Positions 55,328 through 63,742 of a stretch of 64,000 nucleotides of DNA are shown piece by piece (the first letter of the stretch is position 1; every line of letters begins with the position of its first letter). The position numbers were made by a program, and so were the translations under genes. The stretch is taken from contig JAOSJT010000001.1 of NCBI GenBank assembly GCA_027493955.1, positions 1,599,131 to 1,663,130 on the forward strand, in the 5' to 3' direction. The notes below the pieces were generated by a model that saw only the letters and a list, made by a program, of their open reading frames with translations, was not told the origin of the DNA and did no database searches. The DNA comes from Bacteroidia bacterium. GTDB lineage: Bacteria; Bacteroidota; Ignavibacteria; SZUA-365.

Positions 55328-56035
55328 TCAGAATTCTCCGCCCGTCACGGGGATAATGTGGCCGGTAATGTACGACGCCGAAGTCGCCAGAAAAAGAGCC
55401 GCCTCGGCAACATCGCGCGGGGTGCCGTAGCGTTGCATCGGGAAGCGGTCGGCGGAAATGTGATCTCGCTCCTCTTCGCCGGGTATGAGGATCACGCCGG
55501 GCGCAATACCGTTGACGCGTACCCGGGGCGCGAGCGCCTTGGCCAGCGCCCGTGTCAGCATGACGGCGCCGGCCTTGGATACGTTGTAGGGGATGTGCCT
55601 TTTCCATGGCTCGAAGCCCCCGGCGGACAAAATATTGACGACATTGCCTCCGGCTGCGCGCAACAGCGGCAGCAGCGCCTGCGTCAGGAAAAACAGTGCC
55701 TTGGTATTCACATCCTGCGTGAAGTCCCACATCTCCTCGGTCACATCCTCGATTGTCGCTGCGGGAAAGACACCGGCGTTGTTCACAAGTACATCGAGAC
55801 GATCCGTGAACGTGGCGGTTTCAGCGGCCATGCCCCGGATTTCTTCCACACGCCGAAGATCGCCACGAACGGTAAACACCCGCACATCCTTTTCCCGAAG
55901 CACACGTTCCGCTTCCGCCAGTCCGTCCAGCGACGCATGCGCATGAAGGATGATATCGTAACCCGCGTCGCCAAACGCGTAAGCCAATTGTCTGCCGAGA
56001 CGGCGTCCGGATCCGGTGATGAGTGCTACAGGCAA
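55328..56035 (-). CDS. Short-chain dehydrogenase/reductase (pteridine reductase-like)
   Basis: 235 residues. The NADP-binding TGSGRRLGRQLAYAFG at the N-terminus, VNNAG, and the catalytic Ser with YNVSK place it in the classical SDR family. The R-R-L-G in the first loop and the spacing resemble pteridine reductases (FolM/PTR1-like). The start is apparently a TTG at 56035; no ATG fits before the Rossmann strand. It ends GHIIPVTGGEF, which is typical. The LOG gene begins 55 bp downstream. Substrate not certain. Confidence 0.85.
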   Translation of the reverse strand: MPVALITGSGRRLGRQLAYAFGDAGYDIILHAHASLDGLAEAERVLREKDVRVFTVRGDLRRVEEIRGMAAETATFTDRLDVLVNNAGVFPAATIEDVTEEMWDFTQDVNTKALFFLTQALLPLLRAAGGNVVNILSAGGFEPWKRHIPYNVSKAGAVMLTRALAKALAPRVRVNGIAPGVILIPGEEERDHISADRFPMQRYGTPRDVAEAALFLATSASYITGHIIPVTGGEF

Positions 56036-56221
56036 TGAGATGGACGATGAATGATGAACGATGTACGACTTAGGATTTTTCCGCTTCTGGCGGCACGATG
56101 TGCGATGTACGATGTATCTGTTTCTGGCGGATCACCTCCGAATGAAGATGTGAGCAACGATGCATGCAAGATACGGACTCCAGGCGCGTGGTGCCATGTT
56201 GGGTATTCGGATGGGTACAGA

Positions 56222-56245
56222 AAAGGGCCTCGCGTGAGGCCCTTT
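56222..56245 (-). terminator. Terminator of secG
   Basis: AAAGGGCCTC / GAGGCCCTTT with loop GCGT; T-run on the minus strand. It lies 26 bp after the secG stop. Confidence 0.75.
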
Positions 56246-56270
56246 CCGATACGATCTGCGTCCTTTCCGA

Positions 56271-56684
56271 TTATTGCCCGGGGGCCTGATCGGAAGGCGG
56301 GGGTGTTTGCTGCGCGGGTGCTTGCTGCGCGGGTGCTTGTTGCGCGGGGGCCTGTTGCGCGGGGGCCTGCATCTGCTCGGACTTCTGCACGGGCGACATG
56401 GGCGCATTCGGATTGCCACGCTGAATGATGCTCTCTTCCGTGCCTTCGGACGGGAGGAAGAACATGTTGAGCATGAAAATCAGAATGGTCATCGCGATGG
56501 CAAGGCCCCAGGTGGTCTTCGCAAGGATATCCGAAGCGTGTCGCACACCCAGCATGCTGCCGAAGCCGCCACCGGCACCGCCAAACGCGCTGGAAAGGCC
56601 GCCACCCTTGGGATTCTGCATCAGGATCGCGACCGTCATGACCGCGCCAATGAGAATGATCAACAGCATCAGGAACACGTACAT
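56271..56684 (-). CDS. secG: Preprotein translocase subunit SecG
   Basis: 137 residues. SecG is the small accessory subunit of the SecYEG channel. Two membrane helices (VFLMLLIILIGAVMTVAILM and GLAIAMTILIFMLNMFFLP) enclose the conserved loop QNPKGGGLSSAFGG. The C-terminal tail is unusual, with four APAQQ repeats and a Pro/Gln-rich end, lengthening the protein well past the usual 75-110 residues. The repeats are near-identical 15-bp DNA units. GGAG lies 11 bases before the ATG. Confidence 0.93.
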   Translation of the reverse strand: MYVFLMLLIILIGAVMTVAILMQNPKGGGLSSAFGGAGGGFGSMLGVRHASDILAKTTWGLAIAMTILIFMLNMFFLPSEGTEESIIQRGNPNAPMSPVQKSEQMQAPAQQAPAQQAPAQQAPAQQTPPPSDQAPGQ

Positions 56685-56949
56685 AATTTCAATTCTCCAG
56701 TTTCATTCAATACGAAAATGAAATATACGGGCATACCACGAAAAAGGCAACAGGAAAAATCCGCATATCCGCATGCGCGAAAGACGTATACGCGAAAGAC
56801 GTCTGATCACGGACATTCACTGCTTCGCATGGAGACCGCGGGATAGTGCTTCTCCGTACGAGACCGTCGTAGCGTTCTGCCGGATGCGCTTCGGGCTCGT
56901 CCTCAATAGCCGGTGCGCAAGTTCCGAGGAACCGACATTCACCGTGCGC

Positions 56950-58098
56950 TCACTTCAGTACGAGGAAGGTTCCCCCCGCCACACCCCTCGGTGTGATGAC
57001 TCTGCAGAAGTACATGCCGCCGGAGAAGCGTTCCGTGTCGAGGGTCTGTCGCGGATTGCCGCCGTGTATGGACATGCGACACATCTCGCGTCCCGCGGCA
57101 TCGGTGACGAGCAGCATACCCGCGTCCGAAGGCAGTAGTGCCGCTTCGATGGTGATGCGGTCATGGGTCGGGTTCGGCCACGCAGACAGCGTGAGCTGTC
57201 GCGGAAGCATCATCTCCTCTCCCGTGCCGAGGACGACGTTCGTGATCCGCGCCTGCCCGGCATGCACGACGCGGCGTTGCAACGGATCCTCGTGGTGATA
57301 GGAAACGAAGGCGACGAAACTGATCAGGTCATAGAGCCCGAAATTGTTGCGGTCCAAGATATGATGGAGGCCGCTGCTCCAGTTCCATCTGTACACTGTG
57401 CCGGTTTCGGGTGTCGCGGGTATGACGCCGCTCACACCCCAGGCACCCGTGGGTATCGCGCTGACAACATTGTGATGGGCGTACCCTATGATGGGATTTC
57501 CCGCGCCGCTATAAGGATGTCCCGGCGTACCGTTAAAATAGTTGACCTGATCATACCCTTTGCCCATTCCGACGATGCTATCCTCAATGACGAAGAGGTT
57601 CAGCCGAAAATCACCGGGCGACGGGATACGCGAAAACTCCACCTCGAGTGTGCAGTCTATTTGCCCCACTTCGGCATAGTAGGTGGAGGTGATGCGGATA
57701 TCGCAGAATTGTTCGTCACCCAAACGCGCAGTGACGAGACTATCCCATTTGGATCGTATCGTACCGAGATTCGCATACGGCGCCACGTGCAGCGGAAACA
57801 AGGTGCGGTCAATGACTCCGCTCGGCGCAAAATTGACGAAGGCCGACGCCACGGTGGCACTGCCCGGCGCTGTCATGGAATCCACGCCGAATCCGGCATG
57901 ATGCGTCACCCAGATCACGGAAGGATGGTCCTTCACGATCTGCGCGGCAATAATATCGCCATCCGGACAGAAACCGCATTGTGCCGTGGAAAATTCTTCC
58001 AGCAGCACCTGACGCGCTGATTGTGCATGCACTGTGCTGACGGCGAGGGTCAGCATGAACAATGTGAAAGCGGCAAGGAACAACGATTTTCGCACCAT
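56950..58098 (-). CDS. T9SS-secreted Omp28-like thioredoxin-fold protein
   Basis: 382 residues from the ATG at 58096-58098 (GGAGA just upstream). A signal peptide (SLFLAAFTLFMLTLAVSTVHA) leads into an Omp28-type domain with a thioredoxin-like active site in LLEEFSTAQCGFCPDG (C-x-x-C). The middle has YAEVGQIDCTLEVEF, a Ig-like part. The sorting domain is LSAWPNPTHDRITIEAAL to VAGGTFLVLK. C-x-x-C in a secreted protein suggests disulfide exchange on cargo. It is divergent from dxr. Confidence 0.85.
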   Translation of the reverse strand: MVRKSLFLAAFTLFMLTLAVSTVHAQSARQVLLEEFSTAQCGFCPDGDIIAAQIVKDHPSVIWVTHHAGFGVDSMTAPGSATVASAFVNFAPSGVIDRTLFPLHVAPYANLGTIRSKWDSLVTARLGDEQFCDIRITSTYYAEVGQIDCTLEVEFSRIPSPGDFRLNLFVIEDSIVGMGKGYDQVNYFNGTPGHPYSGAGNPIIGYAHHNVVSAIPTGAWGVSGVIPATPETGTVYRWNWSSGLHHILDRNNFGLYDLISFVAFVSYHHEDPLQRRVVHAGQARITNVVLGTGEEMMLPRQLTLSAWPNPTHDRITIEAALLPSDAGMLLVTDAAGREMCRMSIHGGNPRQTLDTERFSGGMYFCRVITPRGVAGGTFLVLK

Positions 58099-58531
58099 GT
58101 TCTCTCCTGAATAGTATGAGGGTAACATAGGTCGAATTTCACTTCCCCGCAATACCGGCTTATCGAGTCGCAGCGACCTGACGCTTCTCTGAATCCTCCG
58201 GATAATCCATCCCGGCTCCGTCATCGAACCCATTTCTCTCTATCGCGTGCATGTCGCAACGTACGTCCATACCAAAGCGAAAGGATACGCGCAAAGGGCG
58301 ATGCGCCATGGAGCGAACGCGCCGGCGGCGGGACCGGTGACCGTGCGCAGGCGCGTCGCCGCCCGCTTCCCCGCCGCATGTGCGACGATGCGGGGTGCGC
58401 TACGACGGCTCGTTTCCCGCGGACGTCACTTGCGGGTATGCGGCCGATCGGGTGCCAATACGGAGGCGAGACAGTCATGGCACGGGGACTGTCATGGTGG
58501 CGCCTGTTACGGCAGGGGACGGCAAAATATG
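58099..58531. other. Intergenic region, divergent promoters
   Basis: About 430 bp between the Omp28-like gene and dxr. No convincing small gene; G+C is high and frames on both strands look random. The dxr promoter lies at its right end. Confidence 0.4.
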
Positions 58532-58560
58532 TTGCACAGCGGCGGAGTGCTGCGTAACTT
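58532..58560 (+). promoter_or_regulatory. Probable dxr-rseP promoter
   Basis: TTGCAC (58532-58537), 17 bp, TAACTT (58555-58560). The start point would lie within a few bases of the ATG at 58573, giving a very short leader with no ribosome binding site. Confidence 0.4.
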
Positions 58561-58572
58561 GTTAAGTTTAGC

Positions 58573-59760
58573 ATGAAACACGGCAAAATACATAGCATCG
58601 CCGTCTTCGGAGCGACAGGATCCATAGGGCAGAGCACCCTGGAGGTGGCACGACGTCATCCGGATATTTTTGACGTGCGCTATCTGTCCGGCAATCGCAA
58701 TGTACCGCTGCTTTGCGAGATGGTGCGTGCGTTTCGTCCTGCGGCCACCGCTGTGGTGGATGCCGTCGCGTACCGTGAGGTGCAGGCAAACGTCGGACAT
58801 CTCACCGAGGTTCTTGGGGGCGAGGAAGCGCTGGTGGAACTGGCCGCCCGTACGGACTACGACATCATGGTCAGCAGTCTGGTTGGCTCCGCCGGCCTGC
58901 TCCCCACCGTCACCGCGATACAGGGCGGGAAGCGCATTGCGCTGGCCAACAAGGAGACTCTGGTGGTTGCCGGCGAATACATCACCGCGCTCACACGCGC
59001 ACATGGTGTTGACCTGCTGCCCATCGACAGCGAGCACAGCGCCATTATGCAATGCATTGTCGGTGAGCCCGCGCACAGCGTGTCGCGCATCATCCTCACC
59101 GCCAGCGGCGGTCCCTTCCGCGGCTGGGAAGCCGGACAACTCGACGCCGTCACTCCAGCCCAGGCGCTGCGGCATCCCAACTGGAGCATGGGTAACAAGA
59201 TCACCATTGATTCCGCCACATTGATGAACAAGGGGCTTGAGGTGATTGAAGCCCATTGGCTTTTCGGAAAGCAGGTCTCGGACATATCCGTCGTTGTGCA
59301 CCCGCAATCCATCATTCATTCGCTGGTGGAATTCTCCGATGGCTCGGTCAAGGCCCAACTTGGGGTTCCGGACATGAAGCTGCCGATTCTCTACGCATTG
59401 ACTTACCCCGAAAGAATCCCGAGCACGCACGAGCGCCTCGACCTCGCCGCCATCGGTTCCCTCACCTTCGAGCAGCCGGATACAGATTCCTTCCCCTGCC
59501 TTCGGCTCGCCTACGAAGCGCTCGATCGCGGCGGAACGGCACCCGCTATTCTGAATGCGGCGAACGAAGTCGCGGTAGCCGCGTTTCTGGCAGGGACATT
59601 GAACTTCCGCGGGATTCCGGCGGTTATTGAAGAGTGTCTCGGGCTCCTCCCGATTTCCGGCGCGGAGCGTCTCGATGACATACTTGCAGCCGACACACGG
59701 GCACGGGAAACCGCGTCCCGCATTATCGCATCACACAGAGCTTTTCAGACAGCCAGGTAA
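58573..59760 (+). CDS. dxr: 1-deoxy-D-xylulose 5-phosphate reductoisomerase
   Basis: The enzyme converts DXP to MEP with NADPH, the committed step of the MEP isoprenoid pathway, and is the target of fosmidomycin. The 395-residue protein has AVFGATGSIGQSTLEV (NADPH), LANKETLVVAG, the metal-binding PIDSEHSAIMQC, ITLTASGGPFR-like LTASGGPF, HPNWSMGNKITIDSATLMNKG (substrate loop) and ILNAANEVAVAAF. Length is standard. rseP follows by 12 bp, a conserved pairing in many bacteria. Confidence 0.97.
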   Translation: MKHGKIHSIAVFGATGSIGQSTLEVARRHPDIFDVRYLSGNRNVPLLCEMVRAFRPAATAVVDAVAYREVQANVGHLTEVLGGEEALVELAARTDYDIMVSSLVGSAGLLPTVTAIQGGKRIALANKETLVVAGEYITALTRAHGVDLLPIDSEHSAIMQCIVGEPAHSVSRIILTASGGPFRGWEAGQLDAVTPAQALRHPNWSMGNKITIDSATLMNKGLEVIEAHWLFGKQVSDISVVVHPQSIIHSLVEFSDGSVKAQLGVPDMKLPILYALTYPERIPSTHERLDLAAIGSLTFEQPDTDSFPCLRLAYEALDRGGTAPAILNAANEVAVAAFLAGTLNFRGIPAVIEECLGLLPISGAERLDDILAADTRARETASRIIASHRAFQTAR

Positions 59761-59772
59761 CGGCACTTTCCT

Positions 59773-61095
59773 ATGGACGCACTCGGACAAATCCTCAGCC
59801 AGATATTTTATTTTATAATCATCATCGGGGTACTGGTACTCATTCACGAACTGGGCCATTTCCTCGCTGCGAAAGCCTTCGGTATGCGGGTCGAGCGTTT
59901 TTCCATCGGTTTCCCTCCACGCGCCTTTGGAAAACAGATCGGCGACACCGATTACTGCGTCTCGTGGCTGCCCATCGGCGGTTATGTGAAAATCTCCGGT
60001 ATGGTAGACGAGAGTCTGGACACCGAGCAACTCGCGAAGGATCCGGAGCCCTGGGAGTTCCGTGCGAAGCCTGTATGGCAACGCATCATCGTCATAGTTG
60101 CCGGCGTCGTCATGAACATCCTTCTCGCGATCGCGATTTTCTGGGGCATCAATCTCACACAGGGCACACAGGTTCATAAAGTTACGACTATCGGCAACGT
60201 CCAAGCCGGATCCGTTGCCGAGAAATACGGACTGCTTGCCGGCGACCGCATCACCGCCATCAACAACAGAGGGATGAAGACCTGGGAAGACATTCGCGAG
60301 AGCGTCGTGTATGCACAACTCGCGGATGACCTGCGGATCCGTGTCGAACGTGCGGGCGGCGTACTCACGCTCGACATTCCGAACAAGGCCATCGCCCGCC
60401 TGGAATCGGGAGAGCTCGGAATCACACCCGAGGGCGCAACGACGTACATCGCCGCTGTCGAGCCCGGATTGCCCGCCTCCCGCGTCGGTCTCGCCGAAGG
60501 CGACGTCATCGTCAGCATCAATGGCGAGAACGTTTTTACCCCGACGGACGTCGTACGCATTATTGGTGCCAGTCCTCAAAAACCAGTCAAGATGATCTGG
60601 ACCCGCGAAGGCAAACGCATGGCCTCTATGGTCACCCCGACGGAACACGGAAAAATCGGCATCATCCCGGTTCTCTCCATCGCGGGCCCGACCGAGGTGA
60701 TGCATTACGGCGTCTTCGAAGCGCTGAGCGTGGGTGTGCGCGGACTTGTGCGCGTCACGGACATTTTCTTGACGAATATCTGGCACATCATCATCGGCGA
60801 AGCGAGTTTCAAGAACAGCATCGGCGGACCGGTTAAAATCGCGGAGATGGCCGCACAGTCAGCGGAAGCCGGGATATACAGTTTCCTGAGTCTCATGGCG
60901 CTGCTCAGCATCAGTCTCGCCATCATCAATATTTTCCCCATCCCCGCACTCGACGGTGGTCATCTCGTTTTTCTCATCTACGAGGGTCTCTTCCGCAGGG
61001 AAGTGCCCACGAAAATCAAGATCGCGCTGCAGCAGGTGGGCATGGTACTGCTCCTGGCGCTGATGCTCTTCGTGATTTACAACGACATTTTTTGA
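59773..61095 (+). CDS. rseP: Site-2 membrane zinc protease RseP
   Basis: 440 residues, an intramembrane metalloprotease. HELGHF (25-30) binds zinc in the first helix; the third ligand is in NIFPIPALDGGHLVFL near 388-403. Two PDZ domains lie in the periplasmic loop (VTTIGNVQAGSVAEKYGL and AAVEPGLPASRVGLAEGD). Known relatives cleave anti-sigma factors or signal-peptide remnants; no such partner is in the window. It shares a transcript with dxr. Confidence 0.95.
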   Translation: MDALGQILSQIFYFIIIIGVLVLIHELGHFLAAKAFGMRVERFSIGFPPRAFGKQIGDTDYCVSWLPIGGYVKISGMVDESLDTEQLAKDPEPWEFRAKPVWQRIIVIVAGVVMNILLAIAIFWGINLTQGTQVHKVTTIGNVQAGSVAEKYGLLAGDRITAINNRGMKTWEDIRESVVYAQLADDLRIRVERAGGVLTLDIPNKAIARLESGELGITPEGATTYIAAVEPGLPASRVGLAEGDVIVSINGENVFTPTDVVRIIGASPQKPVKMIWTREGKRMASMVTPTEHGKIGIIPVLSIAGPTEVMHYGVFEALSVGVRGLVRVTDIFLTNIWHIIIGEASFKNSIGGPVKIAEMAAQSAEAGIYSFLSLMALLSISLAIINIFPIPALDGGHLVFLIYEGLFRREVPTKIKIALQQVGMVLLLALMLFVIYNDIF

Positions 61096-61116
61096 GAGTA
61101 CGCCACAGGTATACAG

Positions 61117-61140
61117 AACGGCCGCCCGCGGGCGGCCGTT
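61117..61140. terminator. Bidirectional terminator between rseP and rex
   Basis: AACGGCCGCCC / GGGCGGCCGTT form an 11-bp stem followed by TCATTTTTC on the plus strand, in the 67 bp between the two convergent stops. Confidence 0.75.
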
Positions 61141-61162
61141 TCATTTTTCACACACGGGATAC

Positions 61163-61813
61163 TCAGGCGCCGATAGCCGACTGGGCGTCATCAGCCTGGT
61201 TTTTCAGATAGTGCGAAAGCGCCATGAAGCCACCGATAATCTGTTCGTTCCTGACCTTCACACCTTCGACCACAGTCAATTCCTGCGGTGTGAAGTTCCA
61301 CACTGCCTTGACGCCCGCTTTGACGGCGATGTCGGTAATCTCCTGCGCGGAGTCTTTCGGCACACAGAGAATGATGAGCTTGATACGATGCTTTTGAATC
61401 ATCGAGGTGAGCCGGAAAACCGAGGTCACCTCTATCCCGCCGACAATGCTCCCGATTCTGTTGGGATCGTTGTCGAGTATGCCCACTATATCGAGACCGT
61501 ATTGTCTAAAACCCGAGTAGGTGGCAAGGGCTGTCCCGAGATGTCCGGCGCCGATGACCAGCGCTTCCGTTCTCTCCAGGAGACCGAGAAATTCTTCTAT
61601 TCTTCGCCGAAGCACGGCGATAGAATAGCCCTGGTTCTGCTTGCCACGAATTTTCAGATCGGCCATGTCCTTACGGACCAGGGTTTCATTGATCTCCAGG
61701 ATCTCGGAAAGCTCGCGCGACGAGATGTACTCCCTCCCGAGCGCTTCGAAAGCACTGAGTATCTGATGGTAGCGCGGGAGGCGCCGAAATGCCGCTTTGG
61801 AAATTCTATCCAT
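61163..61813 (-). CDS. rex: Redox-sensing transcriptional repressor Rex
   Basis: 216 residues. Rex binds DNA when NADH is low and lets go when NADH rises, controlling fermentative and respiratory genes. The N-terminal winged helix is clear (SRELSEILEINETLVRKDMA), with the typical lead RLPRYHQIL. The NADH domain has VIGAGHLGTALATY (GAGHLG at 88-93) and GILDNDPNRIG. The C-terminal swapped helix has VRNEQIIGGFMALSHYL. GAGGACAGG precedes the ATG. Confidence 0.95.
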   Translation of the reverse strand: MDRISKAAFRRLPRYHQILSAFEALGREYISSRELSEILEINETLVRKDMADLKIRGKQNQGYSIAVLRRRIEEFLGLLERTEALVIGAGHLGTALATYSGFRQYGLDIVGILDNDPNRIGSIVGGIEVTSVFRLTSMIQKHRIKLIILCVPKDSAQEITDIAVKAGVKAVWNFTPQELTVVEGVKVRNEQIIGGFMALSHYLKNQADDAQSAIGA

Positions 61814-61960
61814 GGCCTGTCCTCTGTCTCAAGTCACGAAAATGCGGTTGCTTCATACGGAAATGCTGTCGCCTACTCCGCTGAAAGAAAAATTTCCCCA
61901 GCCAAACGAGAACATTTTCACGATCAAGATAGAGTAATTCGCGACACGATACAATATGCG

Positions 61961-61979
61961 CTGCGAAAAATATTCACAG
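61961..61979. promoter_or_regulatory. Rex-box-like inverted repeat
   Basis: CTGCGAA-AAATA-TTCACAG resembles the Rex consensus TTGTGAA-N4-TTCACAA with one arm mismatch and one extra spacer base. It lies about 150 bp before rex and may be autoregulatory. Confidence 0.3.
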
Positions 61980-61984
61980 CGTTT

Positions 61985-63742
61985 TCAGCGTGGGGCGGGA
62001 CGCAATTCAAGACGAGCGGGCTGATCGGGGACGGGAACATCCGGGACAGAGATTATGCCGGAGGGTGAGGCCTGGACCCGGGTGCTGTACATGACTGATC
62101 CGCCGGTTTTTACGTCGCAGATGTACCAGCCCCCCTGCCGGACGACGAAGCGCTGAAGTCTCCGAGGCGTGATGGTGGCGGTGAGCGATCCGGTGGGTAC
62201 ATACAATGAATCCCGTAGTTCGATGACGGAACGACGAAGCCCCACAGACCAGAATTCCCGCGTGTCGATAACGGGTTCGAACCAATCCACAGAAACATTC
62301 ATTGCGCCGCGCCGTGCGCTATCATCGGGGAGGCTGTTATCGGAGACTGCGCTGAACGCCGGCCAGCTTCGATTCGCGCGGTATCGGTATAATGCGGCCG
62401 CATCCTGCTGTGGAGACCAGAGGTAATTTCCGTTCGAATCATGATCGCGTTCATCCCAGAATGCGGCCACCCCGCTCGATGCGGAATCGGCCGTGCGAAG
62501 CACGGAAGCTAGCTGCTGCCAACCGACGACACTGTCTCTGCTGCCGCCGAAAAGACGGATATGCGGAAGCGCATCGGTGGTGAGCAGTCGAAGTTGCCGC
62601 GATGCATCCAGAGCTTCGTACACACGGGTTCCGTCAAACATGACAGGCTGGCGTTCCGGCCGCCCCCACAGTGCGTCGAACGCGTTACGCGCCCATTTGC
62701 CGCGCGGAGTTTCGGCGCTGTCGCGCACATCGAAACGCAGTCGTGGTATGGTCGCCATCGCCGCAGCGACGAGCCGTGGTTCCGCCAATGATGTAAAGAA
62801 TGCGCCGCTGCCGCCCATCGAATTGCCGCTCAGATACACGCGTGTCGAGTCCAGAGGAAGCTCACGCAATGCCCAGCGAAGTGTCCACAATACTCGCCGC
62901 CGGGTGAAATCCGTGGCAACGGCACCTTGCGGCGGAGTACCCATGCGCCCGAATATATCGATACCAAGGTTGTAGCCGAACCAGAACGTGCTGCCCGCAT
63001 GTCCCGGCAGGTGGTCGTCAAGAGAAAGAATGTACTCTTGCGGGTTCCCGCTGCCCGCGAGATGTGTCAGGAAGTGATCTCCACGTCCATGCATGCGCAC
63101 AAGGAGGGGATGCTGTGGCGCTTTGCCATTCTTTCGCAACGCAAAATGAAAAGGCAAACAGGGGACGTTCGCCATGGCGGGGTACTGCGTGGCATCCACA
63201 TTGGACACCCAGTGCACAAATATATCCACGGCCTTGCCGTCGCGGGTTATGCGATTCTGAAAGACCGGTCTGGGAGAGTCGGCGCGTTCACGCACACCGG
63301 AGGCCGTCGCATTGCGGCCGGGCCTGACTTGTCGCAACTCCCCTTTTCGATCCGTTGCCGTCACCGCGTAGTACCAGGTGCCGGATTGCGCGACCGTCAT
63401 GACGAAGCATTCATCGTTTGCAGATAAGGTGCCGGCCGGTCCCGGGAATCGAAAGTACACGGGCGCACTGAGAATGGCACTGAGGCGCCTGTCGCGCGAC
63501 TGTCCCGGCCGGATGGTGAACACCTGTTCCGCTCTGCTCAACGCGAGCGTCGTACGCAGGGGTTTGCGGGAGCGGTACACTGTGTAGTGCGCGGCGGAGG
63601 GTCCGACGGATTTCCACTTGAGAAAGGTCTGCCCCGCGGTATGATAGACGAACAGGCCGGTCACCTGCGCCGTCGCACTCATGCCGAAGGCGAGCAATGC
63701 AATGGCTGCGAGTATCAGTCGGAGAGGAGACAGGAGCCGCAT
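61985..63742 (-). CDS. Secreted alpha/beta-hydrolase (esterase-like)
   Basis: 585 residues. A signal peptide (LRLILAAIALLAFGMSATAQ) is followed by a fibronectin-like N-terminal part (YTVYRSRKPLRTTLA), then a hydrolase domain with the nucleophile elbow YLSGNSMGGSG (Ser in G-N-S-M-G), an oxyanion region LLVRMHGRG, and a downstream acid/His region (GSRDSVVGWQQ; WDERDHDSNGNY). It belongs to the feruloyl-esterase-like/D family of large secreted esterases. No T9SS domain is evident at the C-terminus. It overlaps the upstream gene by 28 bp. Confidence 0.75.
   Translation of the reverse strand: MRLLSPLRLILAAIALLAFGMSATAQVTGLFVYHTAGQTFLKWKSVGPSAAHYTVYRSRKPLRTTLALSRAEQVFTIRPGQSRDRRLSAILSAPVYFRFPGPAGTLSANDECFVMTVAQSGTWYYAVTATDRKGELRQVRPGRNATASGVRERADSPRPVFQNRITRDGKAVDIFVHWVSNVDATQYPAMANVPCLPFHFALRKNGKAPQHPLLVRMHGRGDHFLTHLAGSGNPQEYILSLDDHLPGHAGSTFWFGYNLGIDIFGRMGTPPQGAVATDFTRRRVLWTLRWALRELPLDSTRVYLSGNSMGGSGAFFTSLAEPRLVAAAMATIPRLRFDVRDSAETPRGKWARNAFDALWGRPERQPVMFDGTRVYEALDASRQLRLLTTDALPHIRLFGGSRDSVVGWQQLASVLRTADSASSGVAAFWDERDHDSNGNYLWSPQQDAAALYRYRANRSWPAFSAVSDNSLPDDSARRGAMNVSVDWFEPVIDTREFWSVGLRRSVIELRDSLYVPTGSLTATITPRRLQRFVVRQGGWYICDVKTGGSVMYSTRVQASPSGIISVPDVPVPDQPARLELRPAPR

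Noticed and set aside
58507-59430. 307-codon minus-strand open frame
   Set aside because: Antisense shadow of dxr.
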